A DNA stretch of 64,000 nt from Anatilimnocola aggregata (GCF_007747655.1 NZ_CP036274.1:1488001-1552000), one strand, 5' to 3'. Shown: positions 46,078-55,150, counted from the first letter of the stretch. Made by a program: numbers and translations. Notes: a model not told the origin generated them from the letters alone.

Positions 46078-46239
46078 ATGTCCCTTCCCGGCCTTATCCT
46101 TTTAATCCTGCTCATCATGCTGCTGATGGGTTCATTCCCAACGTGGTCACACAGTCGCTCTTGGGGATATGGCCCTAGCGGTGGCTTGGGCCTGATCCTC
46201 GTGATTGTGCTGGTGCTCGTGCTACTGCGGGCGATATAA
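46078..46239 (+). CDS. DUF3309-family small membrane protein
   Basis: A 53-aa protein with two hydrophobic helices around the conserved central 'FPTWSHSRSWGYGPSGGLG', the DUF3309 signature. The function of the family is unknown; it often occurs among stress-response genes. The ATG at 46078 has GAGG about 10 nt upstream and gives the usual family length; an upstream ATG at 46009 would add unrelated residues. A sigma-54-type promoter candidate lies upstream and the NtrC-family regulator is convergent immediately downstream. Confidence 0.85.
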   Translation: MSLPGLILLILLIMLLMGSFPTWSHSRSWGYGPSGGLGLILVIVLVLVLLRAI

Positions 46240-46276
46240 CCGCTAGCGTTGGAACATCGCGTCAATTTGGGGCGGA

Positions 46277-47743
46277 CTATTCGTCGTCCCCTGCATCGCC
46301 AGCGTCGTCTTGCGAGACCACCTGGTCGATCTTCAAGCCAATGGTTTGCGTCTTACTACGCAGGCTGCCGCGGGTAATCCCCAGCATCTTGGCCGCCTTC
46401 GATTGGTTCCCACCAGCCGTCTTCAGCACTTTGGTGACGACATAGCGATTCATAAAATCGATCGCTTCCGCGTAAATATCTTCCGAGTTGGCCGCTAAGC
46501 GACCATCGAGGAAGCGTCCCAGATCACGACTCTCGTCGCTAATGCCGCCATTCGAATCGTGAGATTCACGCCGCGGTTCGCGGACTTCTTCGGGCAGAAA
46601 ATCGGGAACGAGCACGGGCCCGGTGAGATTCAGCAGGGCCTTGCGAATCACACTTTGCAACTCGCGAATATTCCCCGGCCAGTTGTATTCGAGCAGGATC
46701 TTGAGCGCATCGGGCGAGACACGCTGCAACGGCTTGTTCAATTCACGCGAGAAGCGAAACAGGAACGCTTCGACGAGCAGCAGCAGGTCGTCGCCCCGAT
46801 CGCGCAGCGGCGGCAACTTGATGGCAAAGCCGTTCAAACGGTAATACAAGTCCGGGCGAAAAGTGCCCGCTTCGGTCATCGATTCCAAGTTGCGATTCGT
46901 GGCGGTGATGATCCGCACGTCGGTTTGAATCGTCTCGTTGCCACCGACACGCTCGAACCGTTGTTCTTGCAGCAAGCGGAGCAACTTGGCCTGCACCAGC
47001 GGGGCCATGTCACCGACTTCGTCCAGAAAAATCGTGCCGCCGTTGCACTGTTCGAACTTACCGATGCGTCGATGATCGGCACCCGTGAACGAGCCCTTTT
47101 CGTGGCCGAACAGTTCACTCTCGAGCAGTGCGTCGGGCAAAGCGGCGCAATTGACCGCCAGGAAGGGCTTTCCCTTCCGCAGGCTGTGTTGATAGATGGC
47201 GCGGGCGATTAGTTCCTTGCCGGTGCCACTTTCACCACGAATCAGCACCGTTACCGTTTGGGGGGCCACGCGACCAATCGACTTATAGACTTCGAGCATC
47301 TGCGGGCTGCGACCGATGAGCGCTTGATCGCTCTTGGCCGAAGCGGTGATTTCCGGCACTTCGACCGGGATGGCGGTCAGTCGGCGAATCTCGAGCGCTT
47401 GTTCGACCAGGTGCTTAACCTTGGCCACATCCAAAGGTTTGAGCAGGAAGTCGAAGGCACCCAACTTCATTGCCTCAATGGCCGTATCGCTCTCCCCCGA
47501 GGCGGTGATGAAGATCACCGGCAAATTGGCGTCGATCTCCCGAACCTCTTCGAATAGCTTCAGACCGGTCGTATTGGGCAGCAGGATATCGAGGAGCAGA
47601 GCGTCGGGCTTGCCGGAACGGAGCAATTTCAGCCCCTCTTCGGCCGTGGCAGCCGCGAGCACTTCGATATCCTGCCCCTTGAAGGCGCTCCGGATGAAGT
47701 GCACTACGGTACGGTCGTCGTCAATCACTAGGACGCTGGGCAT
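46277..47743 (-). CDS. NtrC-family sigma-54-dependent response regulator
   Basis: A 488-aa regulator with a receiver domain (about 1-120, acidic DDD at 8-10, phosphoacceptor Asp52 in 'LLLDILLP', Lys near 103), an AAA+ domain with Walker A 'GESGTGKE' (near 168) and Walker B 'IFLDEVG', and a Fis-type HTH at the C-terminus ('NQSKAAKMLGITRGSLRSKT'). The sigma-54 contact loop is GSFTGA where GAFTGA is usual, a tolerated variant. It would activate sigma-54 promoters; two candidates lie on either side, before the DUF3309 and DUF1328 genes. No histidine kinase partner is next to it. Confidence 0.93.
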   Translation of the reverse strand: MPSVLVIDDDRTVVHFIRSAFKGQDIEVLAAATAEEGLKLLRSGKPDALLLDILLPNTTGLKLFEEVREIDANLPVIFITASGESDTAIEAMKLGAFDFLLKPLDVAKVKHLVEQALEIRRLTAIPVEVPEITASAKSDQALIGRSPQMLEVYKSIGRVAPQTVTVLIRGESGTGKELIARAIYQHSLRKGKPFLAVNCAALPDALLESELFGHEKGSFTGADHRRIGKFEQCNGGTIFLDEVGDMAPLVQAKLLRLLQEQRFERVGGNETIQTDVRIITATNRNLESMTEAGTFRPDLYYRLNGFAIKLPPLRDRGDDLLLLVEAFLFRFSRELNKPLQRVSPDALKILLEYNWPGNIRELQSVIRKALLNLTGPVLVPDFLPEEVREPRRESHDSNGGISDESRDLGRFLDGRLAANSEDIYAEAIDFMNRYVVTKVLKTAGGNQSKAAKMLGITRGSLRSKTQTIGLKIDQVVSQDDAGDAGDDE

Positions 47744-48146
47744 TCAGAACTCCCGGGGAACCATTCTGGTTATGGAGTGTGCGTTGAAAGGATGGGCAGG
47801 GCGAGGGGTCAACCGACGAGAGACATTCCGCCTACCGACGTCTTAAACAGCGCCATGCAAGTTGAATATCCACTCATTGTGTCACTTGGTCAACCGAACG
47901 CAAGCCTACGGGGTGTACCACTTTCGGTACTGGAAACAGTGTCAGGCAGGGCAGAGTGGCAGCTCGACTGCACAAAGTTGGACGCTTTTCGTTCAAGGCG
48001 GGTAGTCCGCAGACAACCCCCTTTTGCCTGGCAGGAGCAAAAGCGCGAATGCTTTGTTCTAAAGCGGGACAGAGTATTTCGCAAATCATTGGCAGTTCTT
48101 TGGTTGCGGTGCCGCGCAAAGTTTATTACCGCCCCTGTAGCCCGCT
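47744..48146. other. Gene-free stretch upstream of the stress genes
   Basis: No convincing gene. It holds the start region of the NtrC-family gene (leftward) and leads into the sigma-54 promoter at 48147. Frames open here lack ribosome-binding sites and domain features. It should contain the enhancer sites of the regulator, but I could not single out a clear dyad. Confidence 0.45.
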
Positions 48147-48161
48147 TGGCACCTTGTTTGC
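48147..48161 (+). promoter_or_regulatory. Sigma-54 (-24/-12) promoter
   Basis: TGGCAC-CTTGT-TTGC is a perfect match to the TGGCAC-N5-TTGC core consensus, followed by T as is common. GG is at 48148-48149 and GC at 48160-48161, so transcription would start near 48173, about 90 nt before the DUF1328 gene. The adjacent NtrC-family gene is the obvious activator. Confidence 0.82.
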
Positions 48162-48262
48162 TTTCCCTTGTAGCAGCGAGTGCTACTGAAAGCTCAGCCG
48201 CACTTGCCAATGGATCGTGAAATAACGGAATAAATACAGAGAACTTTTTGAGGAGAATCGTC

Positions 48263-48433
48263 ATGTTGCAATGGGCATTAACTTTTTTGGTGTTGGCACT
48301 GATTGCCGCCCTACTCGGCTTTGGCGGGCTGGCCGGCACGATGGCCTGGATTGGGCAAGTCCTGTTCGTGGTCTTCCTGGTCCTGTTCGTTGTCAGCTTG
48401 ATCACTGGTGGCGTTCGTCGCCCCATTCCATAA
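48263..48433 (+). CDS. DUF1328-family small membrane protein (YtjA-like)
   Basis: A 56-aa protein with two hydrophobic helices and the DUF1328 pattern '[24 protein letters not shown]...[15 protein letters not shown]'. These are small inner-membrane proteins of unknown function, often induced with CsbD under stress. The ATG at 48263 has AGGAG 7 nt upstream, which decides the start. First gene after the sigma-54 promoter, probably co-transcribed with csbD-like and PRC-barrel genes. Confidence 0.9.
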   Translation: MLQWALTFLVLALIAALLGFGGLAGTMAWIGQVLFVVFLVLFVVSLITGGVRRPIP

Positions 48434-48501
48434 CTTCGGCCATGTAACCGCCGGCCGTTTTGGTCGGCGGTGAGACCTGCACCGGATTAGGAGTACACGC
48501 A

Positions 48502-48705
48502 ATGAATTGGGACCAAATCGCCGGTAAATGGACCGAGATGAAAGGCTTCGCCAAACAGAAGTGGGGCGAGCTGACCGACGATGAACTCGACCAACTGAGC
48601 GGCAAGCGCGACCAACTGGCGGGCCTGATTCAACAGAAGTACGGTCTGGCGAAAGAAGAGACCGAGCGACAAATCAAGGAGTTCGAGACGTCGTGCAAGT
48701 GTTAG
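48502..48705 (+). CDS. CsbD-family stress protein
   Basis: A 67-aa soluble helical protein with the CsbD signature '[29 protein letters not shown]'. CsbD-like proteins are small, abundant general-stress proteins of unknown mechanism. AGGAG precedes the ATG at 48502. It lies 68 nt downstream of the DUF1328 gene, the common pairing. A hairpin (GGCGAG/CTCGCC) around 48729-48760 after the stop may act as an attenuator before the next gene. Confidence 0.92.
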   Translation: MNWDQIAGKWTEMKGFAKQKWGELTDDELDQLSGKRDQLAGLIQQKYGLAKEETERQIKEFETSCKC

Positions 48706-48805
48706 GCGGCTAATACCGGAATTAATCCGGCGAGAGGCTGCTTCGCCTGCGTCACTCGCCTTTACGTTTCACCCTAGTCCTTCCCTGTTTTCCAGGAGTT
48801 TTGTC

Positions 48806-49312
48806 ATGAGATCGCTCTGGTTATCTCTCGCAGCCGTATCCCTGTTGGCCGTGTCGGCCAACGCACAAGTCCGTGTCGATGTCGGCAATGGCGGAGTGCA
48901 AGTCGACGCCCCCGGTGTTCGCGCGAATGCCGCCGCTCCCACCGCAGCCGCCCATCGTGGCAGCAAGTTGATGGGCTTGGCTGTGAAGAATCGCGATAAC
49001 GAAGACCTCGGTAAGATCGAAGATCTTGTCATCGATGAACGGGGCCACGTTCGGTACGCAGCTGTGTCGTACGGTGGTTTCCTCGGTTTCAACAACAAGT
49101 TGTTCGCTGTGCCGTGGAAAGCCCTGACGCTTAAGCACGACACCTCGAACAATTACTGGGTCGAACTGAACGTCAGCAAGAAGTACATCGAATCCGCCGA
49201 AGGCTTCGACAAGGAAAAGTGGCCGACGTTTGCCGATCCCGAAGTGAACGCGAAGATCGACGCCTTCTATCTCCGCGACACTACGAACCCGAACAACACC
49301 ATCAAGCCTTAA
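48806..49312 (+). CDS. Exported PRC-barrel domain protein
   Basis: A 168-aa protein with a signal peptide (1-20), an Ala-rich linker and a PRC-barrel domain at about 52-120 ('KLMGLAVKNRDNEDLGKIEDLVIDERGHVRYAAVSYGG', 'FAVPWKALTL'). PRC-barrel proteins outside photosynthesis and ribosome maturation are often stress-linked surface or periplasmic proteins. AGGAG lies 8 nt before the ATG. It follows the CsbD gene and precedes a strong terminator, so it is probably the last gene of the sigma-54-controlled unit. Confidence 0.9.
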   Translation: MRSLWLSLAAVSLLAVSANAQVRVDVGNGGVQVDAPGVRANAAAPTAAAHRGSKLMGLAVKNRDNEDLGKIEDLVIDERGHVRYAAVSYGGFLGFNNKLFAVPWKALTLKHDTSNNYWVELNVSKKYIESAEGFDKEKWPTFADPEVNAKIDAFYLRDTTNPNNTIKP

Positions 49313-49554
49313 GCTTCGGACCCATCCGCCGAAGTGAAGCAGATAACGAACATAGGCGGGGGCAGATAAGCCCCTGCTGAAGACTTTCGAGCCAGTTCCC
49401 GCATGTTGCGGCCAAGTCACTCCACAGGAAAGCGCGGCGTTCTTCTGACGAAGAACATTGTTCACGGCTACTGACCGACCCCCGCAAGCAGCTTGAACTT
49501 ACCGCCACGGTGCTACTGCCCAACTAAAACTGCGAACTTTGCTCGATCCTCGAG

Positions 49555-49603
49555 AAGACGACTTTTGCGGAGAAGTAATTCTTTGCAGAGGTCGTCTTTT
49601 TTT
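49555..49603 (+). terminator. Strong terminator between PRC-barrel and Dps genes
   Basis: AAGACGAC pairs with GTCGTCTT, with further weaker pairing inside, and a run of seven T follows. It closes the transcript coming from the DUF1328-CsbD-PRC genes. The remaining gap 49313-49671 shows no gene. Confidence 0.82.
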
Positions 49604-49671
49604 CGTGCGCGCTCTAGAATGTGGTCCGCAAAAAATCCCTCGCTATATCACAACCTCGGAGCCTCCCTGCA

Positions 49672-50145
49672 ATGGCTGACACCCGCAACGATCTCGCCAA
49701 GGCGAAACGGACCAAACTCTGCACTCTCCTCAACGAACGCCTGCGCGATAGCATCAAACTGGGGCTGTGCGCCAAGCAAGCTCACTGGAACGTGAAGGGA
49801 GAAAACTTCATCGCTCTGCACAAACTGTTCGACGAGGTCTATGGCGAAGTTGAAGACTATGTCGACAACATCGCCGAACGAATCACCGCGCTCGGTGGCA
49901 TCGCCGATGGCAGCGTGGGCGCACTCGCGAAGTCCGAAATTCCCGACCATCCGGTGAACAAGAGCAACTGGAAAGCGCACGTCACTGCCCTCTCCGATGA
50001 ACTGGCCGCTTACGGGAAACTAGTCCGCAAAGACATCGACACCACCGACGAACTCGGCGACAAGGGAACAGCTGACCTGTTCACCGGCATCAGCCGCGGC
50101 GTCGACAAGTATCTCTGGTTCGTCGAATCGCACTTGCAAGACTAG
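49672..50145 (+). CDS. dps: Dps-family ferritin-like protein
   Basis: A 157-aa Dps/ferritin-like protein that stores iron and detoxifies peroxide, forming a dodecamer. The ferroxidase motif is present: 'KQAHWNVKG' (His), then 'LFDEVYGEVEDYVDNIAER' (Asp, Glu). The N-terminus has several Lys/Arg, compatible with DNA binding. The ATG at 49672 has GGAG about 11 nt upstream. It lies after the stress genes but behind a terminator, so has its own control. A second, different Dps lies at 59297-59848. Confidence 0.93.
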   Translation: MADTRNDLAKAKRTKLCTLLNERLRDSIKLGLCAKQAHWNVKGENFIALHKLFDEVYGEVEDYVDNIAERITALGGIADGSVGALAKSEIPDHPVNKSNWKAHVTALSDELAAYGKLVRKDIDTTDELGDKGTADLFTGISRGVDKYLWFVESHLQD

Positions 50146-50262
50146 CGAGTGGGGCGGGCACTGTTGTTTGGGGTTTGCCTGCTCTGAATTCCGCGTAACG
50201 ATTCACGTTCGCCTTCAGCAGGTGGCCCGCTGCGTGACGCGCCGGGCTACTGGAGAGAGGGA

Positions 50263-51294
50263 TTACGGCACTAAGCGTTTGTCGGCCATTTGCTGGGCCG
50301 AGGGCAAACGCAAATTCCAGGCAAGCCCGCAGAATTCCATCGCCCGAATGACGAGCCAGCTGCAATCGAACTGCCACCAGCGCAGGCCGTGACGGGCAGA
50401 AGTGGGGAAGGCGTGGTGATTGTTATGCCACCCTTCGCCGAACGAGAGGATTCCACAGACCCAGTTGTTGCGCGAATGATCGCCTGAAGCGTACTCTCGT
50501 TGCCCCATCAGGTGACAGATTGAATTGATCGACCAGGTGACGTGGTGCGTGACGAACACCCGCACAAAGCCACCCCAGAGGAGCCCGAGCGCGGCACCTT
50601 CGATGGTGCCGGTAACCAGCCCGCCAATGGCTGTGGGAATGATGAAGCTCAGCAGGATCCAGACGAAATAGAGGCGGTCGAGTTTCACTAGCACCGGATC
50701 GGCGAGTAGATCGGGAATGTAACGCTGCATTTCGGGATGGCTCCAAATGCCCGTGAAGAGCCAACCACTGTGCGAATGCCACAGCCCGCGCCACCAGGCC
50801 AACCAGCCATCGCCAGCCAGATGGGGCGAATGCGGATCGCCCTGTTGATCGCTGTACTGGTGATGCCGCCGATGCACCGCGCACCAGACGAGGGGTGAAC
50901 CTTCGACCGATAGCGCGCCAATCAGCATCCAAGTGGCCCGCACCCAGCGATAAGTATCGAACGAGCGGTGCGTGAGCAAGCGATGGAAACCAACGGTGAT
51001 TCCCAGGCCCGTCAGCGCCCAACCGACGAGCAGCATCGCCAGGTACAACCAGCCCATGAAGCCGCGTTGCCAGAGCAGGACAATTCCTAAAATGACCGCG
51101 GCGAAGGGCAAAGTTACTGCGAGCAACATCGCCACTTTCTGTGGCCAAGGTGCTTCGACCGGAAAATCGCGCTCGCGGGAAACGCCCGGCACCGGAGCAT
51201 TCGCCAGGTGCAGGTGCGTCGGCTCCGTTGTGCCTGCGGGATGCAAAGAGTCGTGATCGGGTTGCAACGACGGCGCCGCAGCAGAACTTTCCAT
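50263..51294 (-). CDS. Acyl-lipid/acyl-CoA delta-9-type fatty-acid desaturase
   Basis: A 343-aa membrane di-iron desaturase introducing a double bond in fatty-acyl chains. The three histidine boxes are all present: 'HRLLTH' (104-109), 'HRRHH' (141-145) and 'HNNHH' (near 288-292). Four membrane segments lie around 55-100 and 190-240. It would adjust membrane fluidity, which fits a stress neighbourhood. It is monocistronic and divergent from a region with a strong sigma-70-type promoter that points the other way. Confidence 0.94.
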   Translation of the reverse strand: MESSAAAPSLQPDHDSLHPAGTTEPTHLHLANAPVPGVSRERDFPVEAPWPQKVAMLLAVTLPFAAVILGIVLLWQRGFMGWLYLAMLLVGWALTGLGITVGFHRLLTHRSFDTYRWVRATWMLIGALSVEGSPLVWCAVHRRHHQYSDQQGDPHSPHLAGDGWLAWWRGLWHSHSGWLFTGIWSHPEMQRYIPDLLADPVLVKLDRLYFVWILLSFIIPTAIGGLVTGTIEGAALGLLWGGFVRVFVTHHVTWSINSICHLMGQREYASGDHSRNNWVCGILSFGEGWHNNHHAFPTSARHGLRWWQFDCSWLVIRAMEFCGLAWNLRLPSAQQMADKRLVP

Positions 51295-51481
51295 TACCGG
51301 CCGACCTCAATGATTCCAGGAGTCAAGGTGCGAAAATCGGTGAGTCAAGCGATCCGGTTACTATAGCAATTCGCCCAGTCACCCCCGTACCTTACTGCGT
51401 GAAAAAGTCGTCGCGGCCGCGTAAAAGTCGTGTTAGAAACGCAGGTGCCAGAATCGCCAAGCAAATCTCGTTTGTATGTAC

Positions 51482-51510
51482 TTGACAAGTAGGCAATAAA
51501 TGCTGATAAT
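51482..51510 (+). promoter_or_regulatory. Near-consensus sigma-70-type promoter
   Basis: TTGACA (51482-51487), a 17-nt spacer, then GATAAT (51505-51510). Transcription would start near 51517 on the plus strand. The next recognised gene on this strand starts 445 nt later, so it could drive a small RNA or tiny gene in 51517-51670. Confidence 0.65.
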
Positions 51511-51545
51511 TTTATCGACTGTTTTGGCAACCTGGCGAAAGGAAC

Positions 51546-51668
51546 GTGGACGCGCGGCAGGATCTGTTCGCGCTGTTACGAGGGGCTGTTTCTTGGCTTC
51601 TCTGGAAAATCACCACCGGCGGCAAGATACGCCTCTCACGTTCAGAGGCGGGGTTTATCAACAAATAG
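51546..51668 (+). other. Possible small RNA or 40-aa gene
   Basis: Downstream of the near-consensus promoter lies a 41-codon frame from GTG 51546 (ribosome site AAGGA very close) that encodes a protein beginning 'VDARQDLFALLRGAVSW'. The same stretch contains a perfect hairpin CGCCTCT-CACGTTC-AGAGGCG (51630-51650) followed by GGGGTTTAT, which could end a transcript of about 140 nt. I cannot decide between a peptide and a regulatory RNA; either could be chance. The rest of 51669-51962 shows nothing. Confidence 0.3.
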
Positions 51669-51962
51669 GATGATTTCAGAACTAGAAAGTTAGCCGCAAT
51701 GCGTTGCCGCGAAACAGCTTGCAAGTGATTCTCGCAAAAGGGGGGTGTTGATTAACCTCGCGGTACCAGCACCCGTTGGGTTGTCCGGCTGACGACCTAT
51801 TCGGAATGCGGATTGAGGAACTTTCCGTATTCGTTTTCGATGCAGGTCCAGCGGCACTCCCTGCAGCATATCGCTCGGGTTTCTATTAAACTAAGTTCGC
51901 CCTCAGAATCCCTCCCGCTTGCATCCCTCCACGACTTTCCTGCCTTTCGGAGCTTGCCGCCG

Positions 51963-53237
51963 ATGATCCGCTGGTACCTGCTTGCCTTGGTCGGTTGTCT
52001 GCTTACTCCTCTCGCCCTCCTGCAGGCTGAGGATTGGCCGCAGTTTCGTGGCATCAACGGGGATGGGATTTCGCTCGAGAAGAACTTGCCCTCGGAGTGG
52101 GGAGCCGAGGTTGACGGCAAGCAGCAGAACGTTGCCTGGAAACTGGAAATTGCCGGCAAGGGTTGGTCGTCGCCGAGCTACTCGCGCGGCAAGGTTTATC
52201 TGACCACCGCCGCACCCAAGGAGGGTGCCGAACCCGATAGCAACGACCTTTCGCTGCGGGCTTTGTGCATCGATGCCAAGTCGGGCAAAGTGGTGTGGGA
52301 TCACGAAATCTTCGTGCAGGACGGTAAGACCTCGCCCAAGATCCACAATAAGAATAGTCACGCCAGCCCAACGCCGCTCGTCGACAGCAATCGCCTATTC
52401 GTCCACTTCGGCCATCAGGGAACTGCCTGTCTCGATCTTGAGGGCAAAGTTCTGTGGTCGACTCGCGAGTTGAGCTACGCGCCGGTTCACGGCAACGGCT
52501 GCTCGCCGATTCTGGTCGATGGGGGGCTGATCTTCAGTTGCGACGGCGGCAAGACGCCATTCGTAGCCGCCCTGGAAGCAGACACCGGCAAGGTGAAGTG
52601 GAAGTTCAATCGCACCGGCGAATCGGGCAAGAAGTTCGCCTTCTGCACGCCGACAGTGATTAGCGTCAATGGCAAGCAGCAGATCGTCAGCGTCGGAGCT
52701 GGTGTGGTGAATTCGCTTGACCCGGCCACTGGCGAAAGCATCTGGCATGTAAAGCACGAGGGCTACTCGGTTATTCCCAAGCCAATTTTCGGCCACGGGC
52801 TGGTTTACATCAGCACCAGTTACGACAGTGCGCAGGTCATGGCCATTCGTCCGGACGGCACCGGCGACGTCACCGATACGCACGTCGAGTGGACTTTGAA
52901 GAAGGGCGCGCCGCACACTCCTTCGCTGCTGCTGTTGGGAAATGACTTGTACATGGTCGCCGACAAAGGGGTGGCAACTTGCGTGAACGCACTGACCGGC
53001 GAAACGTACTGGCAAGAGCGAATCGGTGGCAATTACTCTTCTTCGCTCCTGTATGCAGACGACAAGATCTACATTCAAAGTGAAGAAGGAAAGGCGCTCG
53101 TCCTGAAACCAGGAACGACGTTCGAAAAGCCAATCGAAACCGGCTTCAACGGCGAACGAACCCTCGCCTCGTATGGTGCCGGTGATGGCGCGCTCTTCAT
53201 TCGAACTGAGAAGAACTTGTATCGCGTGCAAAAGTAA
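51963..53237 (+). CDS. Exported PQQ-type beta-propeller protein
   Basis: A 424-aa protein with a signal peptide (about 1-22, ending 'LLQAEDWPQFRG') and a seven- or eight-bladed propeller of PQQ-like repeats, each with a 'GKVxW' or 'GKxxW' type strand ('KSGKVVWDHEI', 'DTGKVKWKFNRTG', 'ATGESIWHVKHEG', 'LTGETYWQERIGG'). The 'DWPQFRG' start is typical of planctomycete members. No enzyme cofactor ligands can be identified, so it is probably a binding or scaffolding protein. The ATG at 51963 gives the proper signal peptide; codons upstream are not conserved-looking. Confidence 0.9.
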   Translation: MIRWYLLALVGCLLTPLALLQAEDWPQFRGINGDGISLEKNLPSEWGAEVDGKQQNVAWKLEIAGKGWSSPSYSRGKVYLTTAAPKEGAEPDSNDLSLRALCIDAKSGKVVWDHEIFVQDGKTSPKIHNKNSHASPTPLVDSNRLFVHFGHQGTACLDLEGKVLWSTRELSYAPVHGNGCSPILVDGGLIFSCDGGKTPFVAALEADTGKVKWKFNRTGESGKKFAFCTPTVISVNGKQQIVSVGAGVVNSLDPATGESIWHVKHEGYSVIPKPIFGHGLVYISTSYDSAQVMAIRPDGTGDVTDTHVEWTLKKGAPHTPSLLLLGNDLYMVADKGVATCVNALTGETYWQERIGGNYSSSLLYADDKIYIQSEEGKALVLKPGTTFEKPIETGFNGERTLASYGAGDGALFIRTEKNLYRVQK

Positions 53238-53282
53238 TAAACGGTTTCACTGGTTGGTTGAAGTTCAACAAAGGCTTGATTG

Positions 53283-54293
53283 ATGTCGAAAGTCTCTTAT
53301 CGCTCCCTGGGCCGCAGTGGCTGCAAGGTCTCGAATCTGTGCCTCGGCACGATGATGTTTGGCGGGCCGACCAGCGAAGCCGACTCGCACCGCATCATGC
53401 ACAAGGCGCTGGACCTTGGCATCAACTTCATCGATACGGCGAACATGTATTCGACGGGGGGCTCAGAGATTGTCGTTGGCAAGGGACTGGCCGGCAAACG
53501 CGACCGCGTAATCCTGGCGACCAAGGGTCGCAACAAGATGGGGGACGGCCCCAACGACCAGGGTGCCAGTCGCGTTCACTTGATGCACGAGTTGAATGCC
53601 AGCCTGAAGCGGTTGGGAACCGACTACGTCGACCTCTATTACGTCCATGCGCCCGACAGCAGTACCCCCATCGAAGAGACCCTGCGCGCCTGCGACGACA
53701 TGGTCCGCAGTGGCAAGGTCCACTATCTGGCTTGCTCCAATTTTCGCGCGTGGCAAGTCAGCGAAGCGCTGGGGACCAGCGATAAGTTGAACCTCAATAA
53801 ATTCGCCTGCGTTCAGCCCCTCTATAACATCGTCAACCGTGATGTCGAGGTCGAACTGCTGCCGCTCTGCAAGGAGCGTGGACTTGGCGTTGTGACTTAC
53901 AGTCCGCTGGCCCGCGGCATTCTCAGTGGCAAGTATGAGCCCGGCAAGCCATTCCCCGAAGGGAGCCGCGCTGCCCGCAACGATGTGCGCATGCGCCAGG
54001 CCGAATTGCGAGACGAAAGTCTCGAGGTGGCTCAAGCCTTAACCGGCTATTGCCAAAAAAAGGGTGTCGCCACTTCGCACTTCGCGCTGGCCTGGTGCCT
54101 GGCAAACCCAATTCTCACTTCCATCATTCTCGGCCCGCGAACGATGGAGCAGTTCGACGACAACTTGGGCTGCCTGAATGTGGAAGTCACAGCCGAGGAC
54201 GAACTGTTCATCGATAGCCTGGTGCCCAAGGGCGAACACTCGGGCAAGGGCTATCAAGACCCGCTCTATCCCGTGACAGGCCGAGGTAAGTAG
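53283..54293 (+). CDS. Aldo/keto reductase
   Basis: A 336-aa NADPH-dependent oxidoreductase of the AKR superfamily. The catalytic tetrad is visible: Asp and Tyr in 'FIDTANMYS' (near 50-58), Lys in 'VILATKG' (near 82) and His in 'DLYYVHAPD' (near 122). The cofactor region has 'TSIILGPRTMEQFDDNLG'. Substrates cannot be predicted; the 'YRSLGRSGCKVSNLCLGTMMFGG' N-terminus is that of broad-specificity members. It lies 45 nt after the PQQ-propeller gene and could be co-transcribed. ATG 53283 has AAGG 8 nt upstream. Confidence 0.93.
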   Translation: MSKVSYRSLGRSGCKVSNLCLGTMMFGGPTSEADSHRIMHKALDLGINFIDTANMYSTGGSEIVVGKGLAGKRDRVILATKGRNKMGDGPNDQGASRVHLMHELNASLKRLGTDYVDLYYVHAPDSSTPIEETLRACDDMVRSGKVHYLACSNFRAWQVSEALGTSDKLNLNKFACVQPLYNIVNRDVEVELLPLCKERGLGVVTYSPLARGILSGKYEPGKPFPEGSRAARNDVRMRQAELRDESLEVAQALTGYCQKKGVATSHFALAWCLANPILTSIILGPRTMEQFDDNLGCLNVEVTAEDELFIDSLVPKGEHSGKGYQDPLYPVTGRGK

Positions 54294-54469
54294 CTTCGAC
54301 TATTGTTTATCCCAATGGGGAAACCGTGGGCCAAGCAAAAACATTCGAACCAACTTCCCTCGGCATCCGTACAATTCGAAGCGCCCTTTCGCAATTCAGT
54401 TGCGATTGCTAACGTGCAGTGAGTAGTGCCGGGACGCTCCCTCATTGATGCACCAACGCGGCAACGGAC

Positions 54470-55150
54470 ATGCTCGAACTCAAAAATGTCGGCAAATCCT
54501 ACGATGAGCCAGGGGGCACCAAATTGCCGATCCTGGACATTCCGCACTTCCGTGTCGAAACGGGTGAGCAGCTTGTGTTGGTCGGCCGCAGCGGTTGCGG
54601 CAAGACCACGTTGCTCCATACGATTGCCGGCATCAGCCGGGCAGATCGGGGCGAAATCTGGCTCGATAAGATCAATCTCGCTTCGTTGTCGGAAGCAGGT
54701 GTCGACAAAGTTCGGGCTGCTAAAATCGGCTACGTTTTCCAAACGTTCAACTTACTCCCCGGCTTCACCGCCTACGAAAACGTGCTGCTCGGCATGACCT
54801 TCGCTCAGGGTCGCAAGGATCCGCCTCGCGCGCGGCACTTGCTCAAACGTGTGGGCCTCGAACATCGCAGCACGCACAAACCGAGCGCCCTGTCGGTTGG
54901 TGAGCAGCAGCGGGTTGCGGTCGCCCGAGCTTTGGCCAACAAGCCCAGCTTGCTGTTGGCCGACGAGCCGACGGCGAATATCGACCCGCGCAATCAGCAG
55001 ATGATTATCGATTTGATTCGCGAGACTTGCCGCGAAGAAAACATCTCGCTCTTAATCGTAACGCACTCGCCGGAAGTTGCCCGCCAGTTCGACCGTGTCG
55101 TCAAACTGGAAGAAGTTAATTTGGCCAATCGCGAGGCGCTAAGTACATGA
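54470..55150 (+). CDS. ABC transporter ATP-binding protein, LolD/MacB-like
   Basis: A 226-aa ATPase. Walker A 'GRSGCGKTT' (near 39-47), Q-loop in 'YVFQTFNLLPGFTAYENV', the signature 'LSVGEQQRVAVA' (Val in place of the usual Gly in LSGGQ), Walker B 'LLLADEPTANID' and the His switch 'LLIVTHS' are all present. It overlaps the permease gene by 4 nt (ATGA). LolD/MacB-type transporters extract lipoproteins or export peptides, or act mechanically in the FtsX style. Confidence 0.94.
   Translation: MLELKNVGKSYDEPGGTKLPILDIPHFRVETGEQLVLVGRSGCGKTTLLHTIAGISRADRGEIWLDKINLASLSEAGVDKVRAAKIGYVFQTFNLLPGFTAYENVLLGMTFAQGRKDPPRARHLLKRVGLEHRSTHKPSALSVGEQQRVAVARALANKPSLLLADEPTANIDPRNQQMIIDLIRETCREENISLLIVTHSPEVARQFDRVVKLEEVNLANREALST

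Noticed and set aside
47957-47971. TGGCAG-N5-CTGC, sigma-54-like
   Set aside because: Keeps GG and GC but has two mismatches and lies far from any plus-strand gene; the perfect site at 48147 explains the promoter better.
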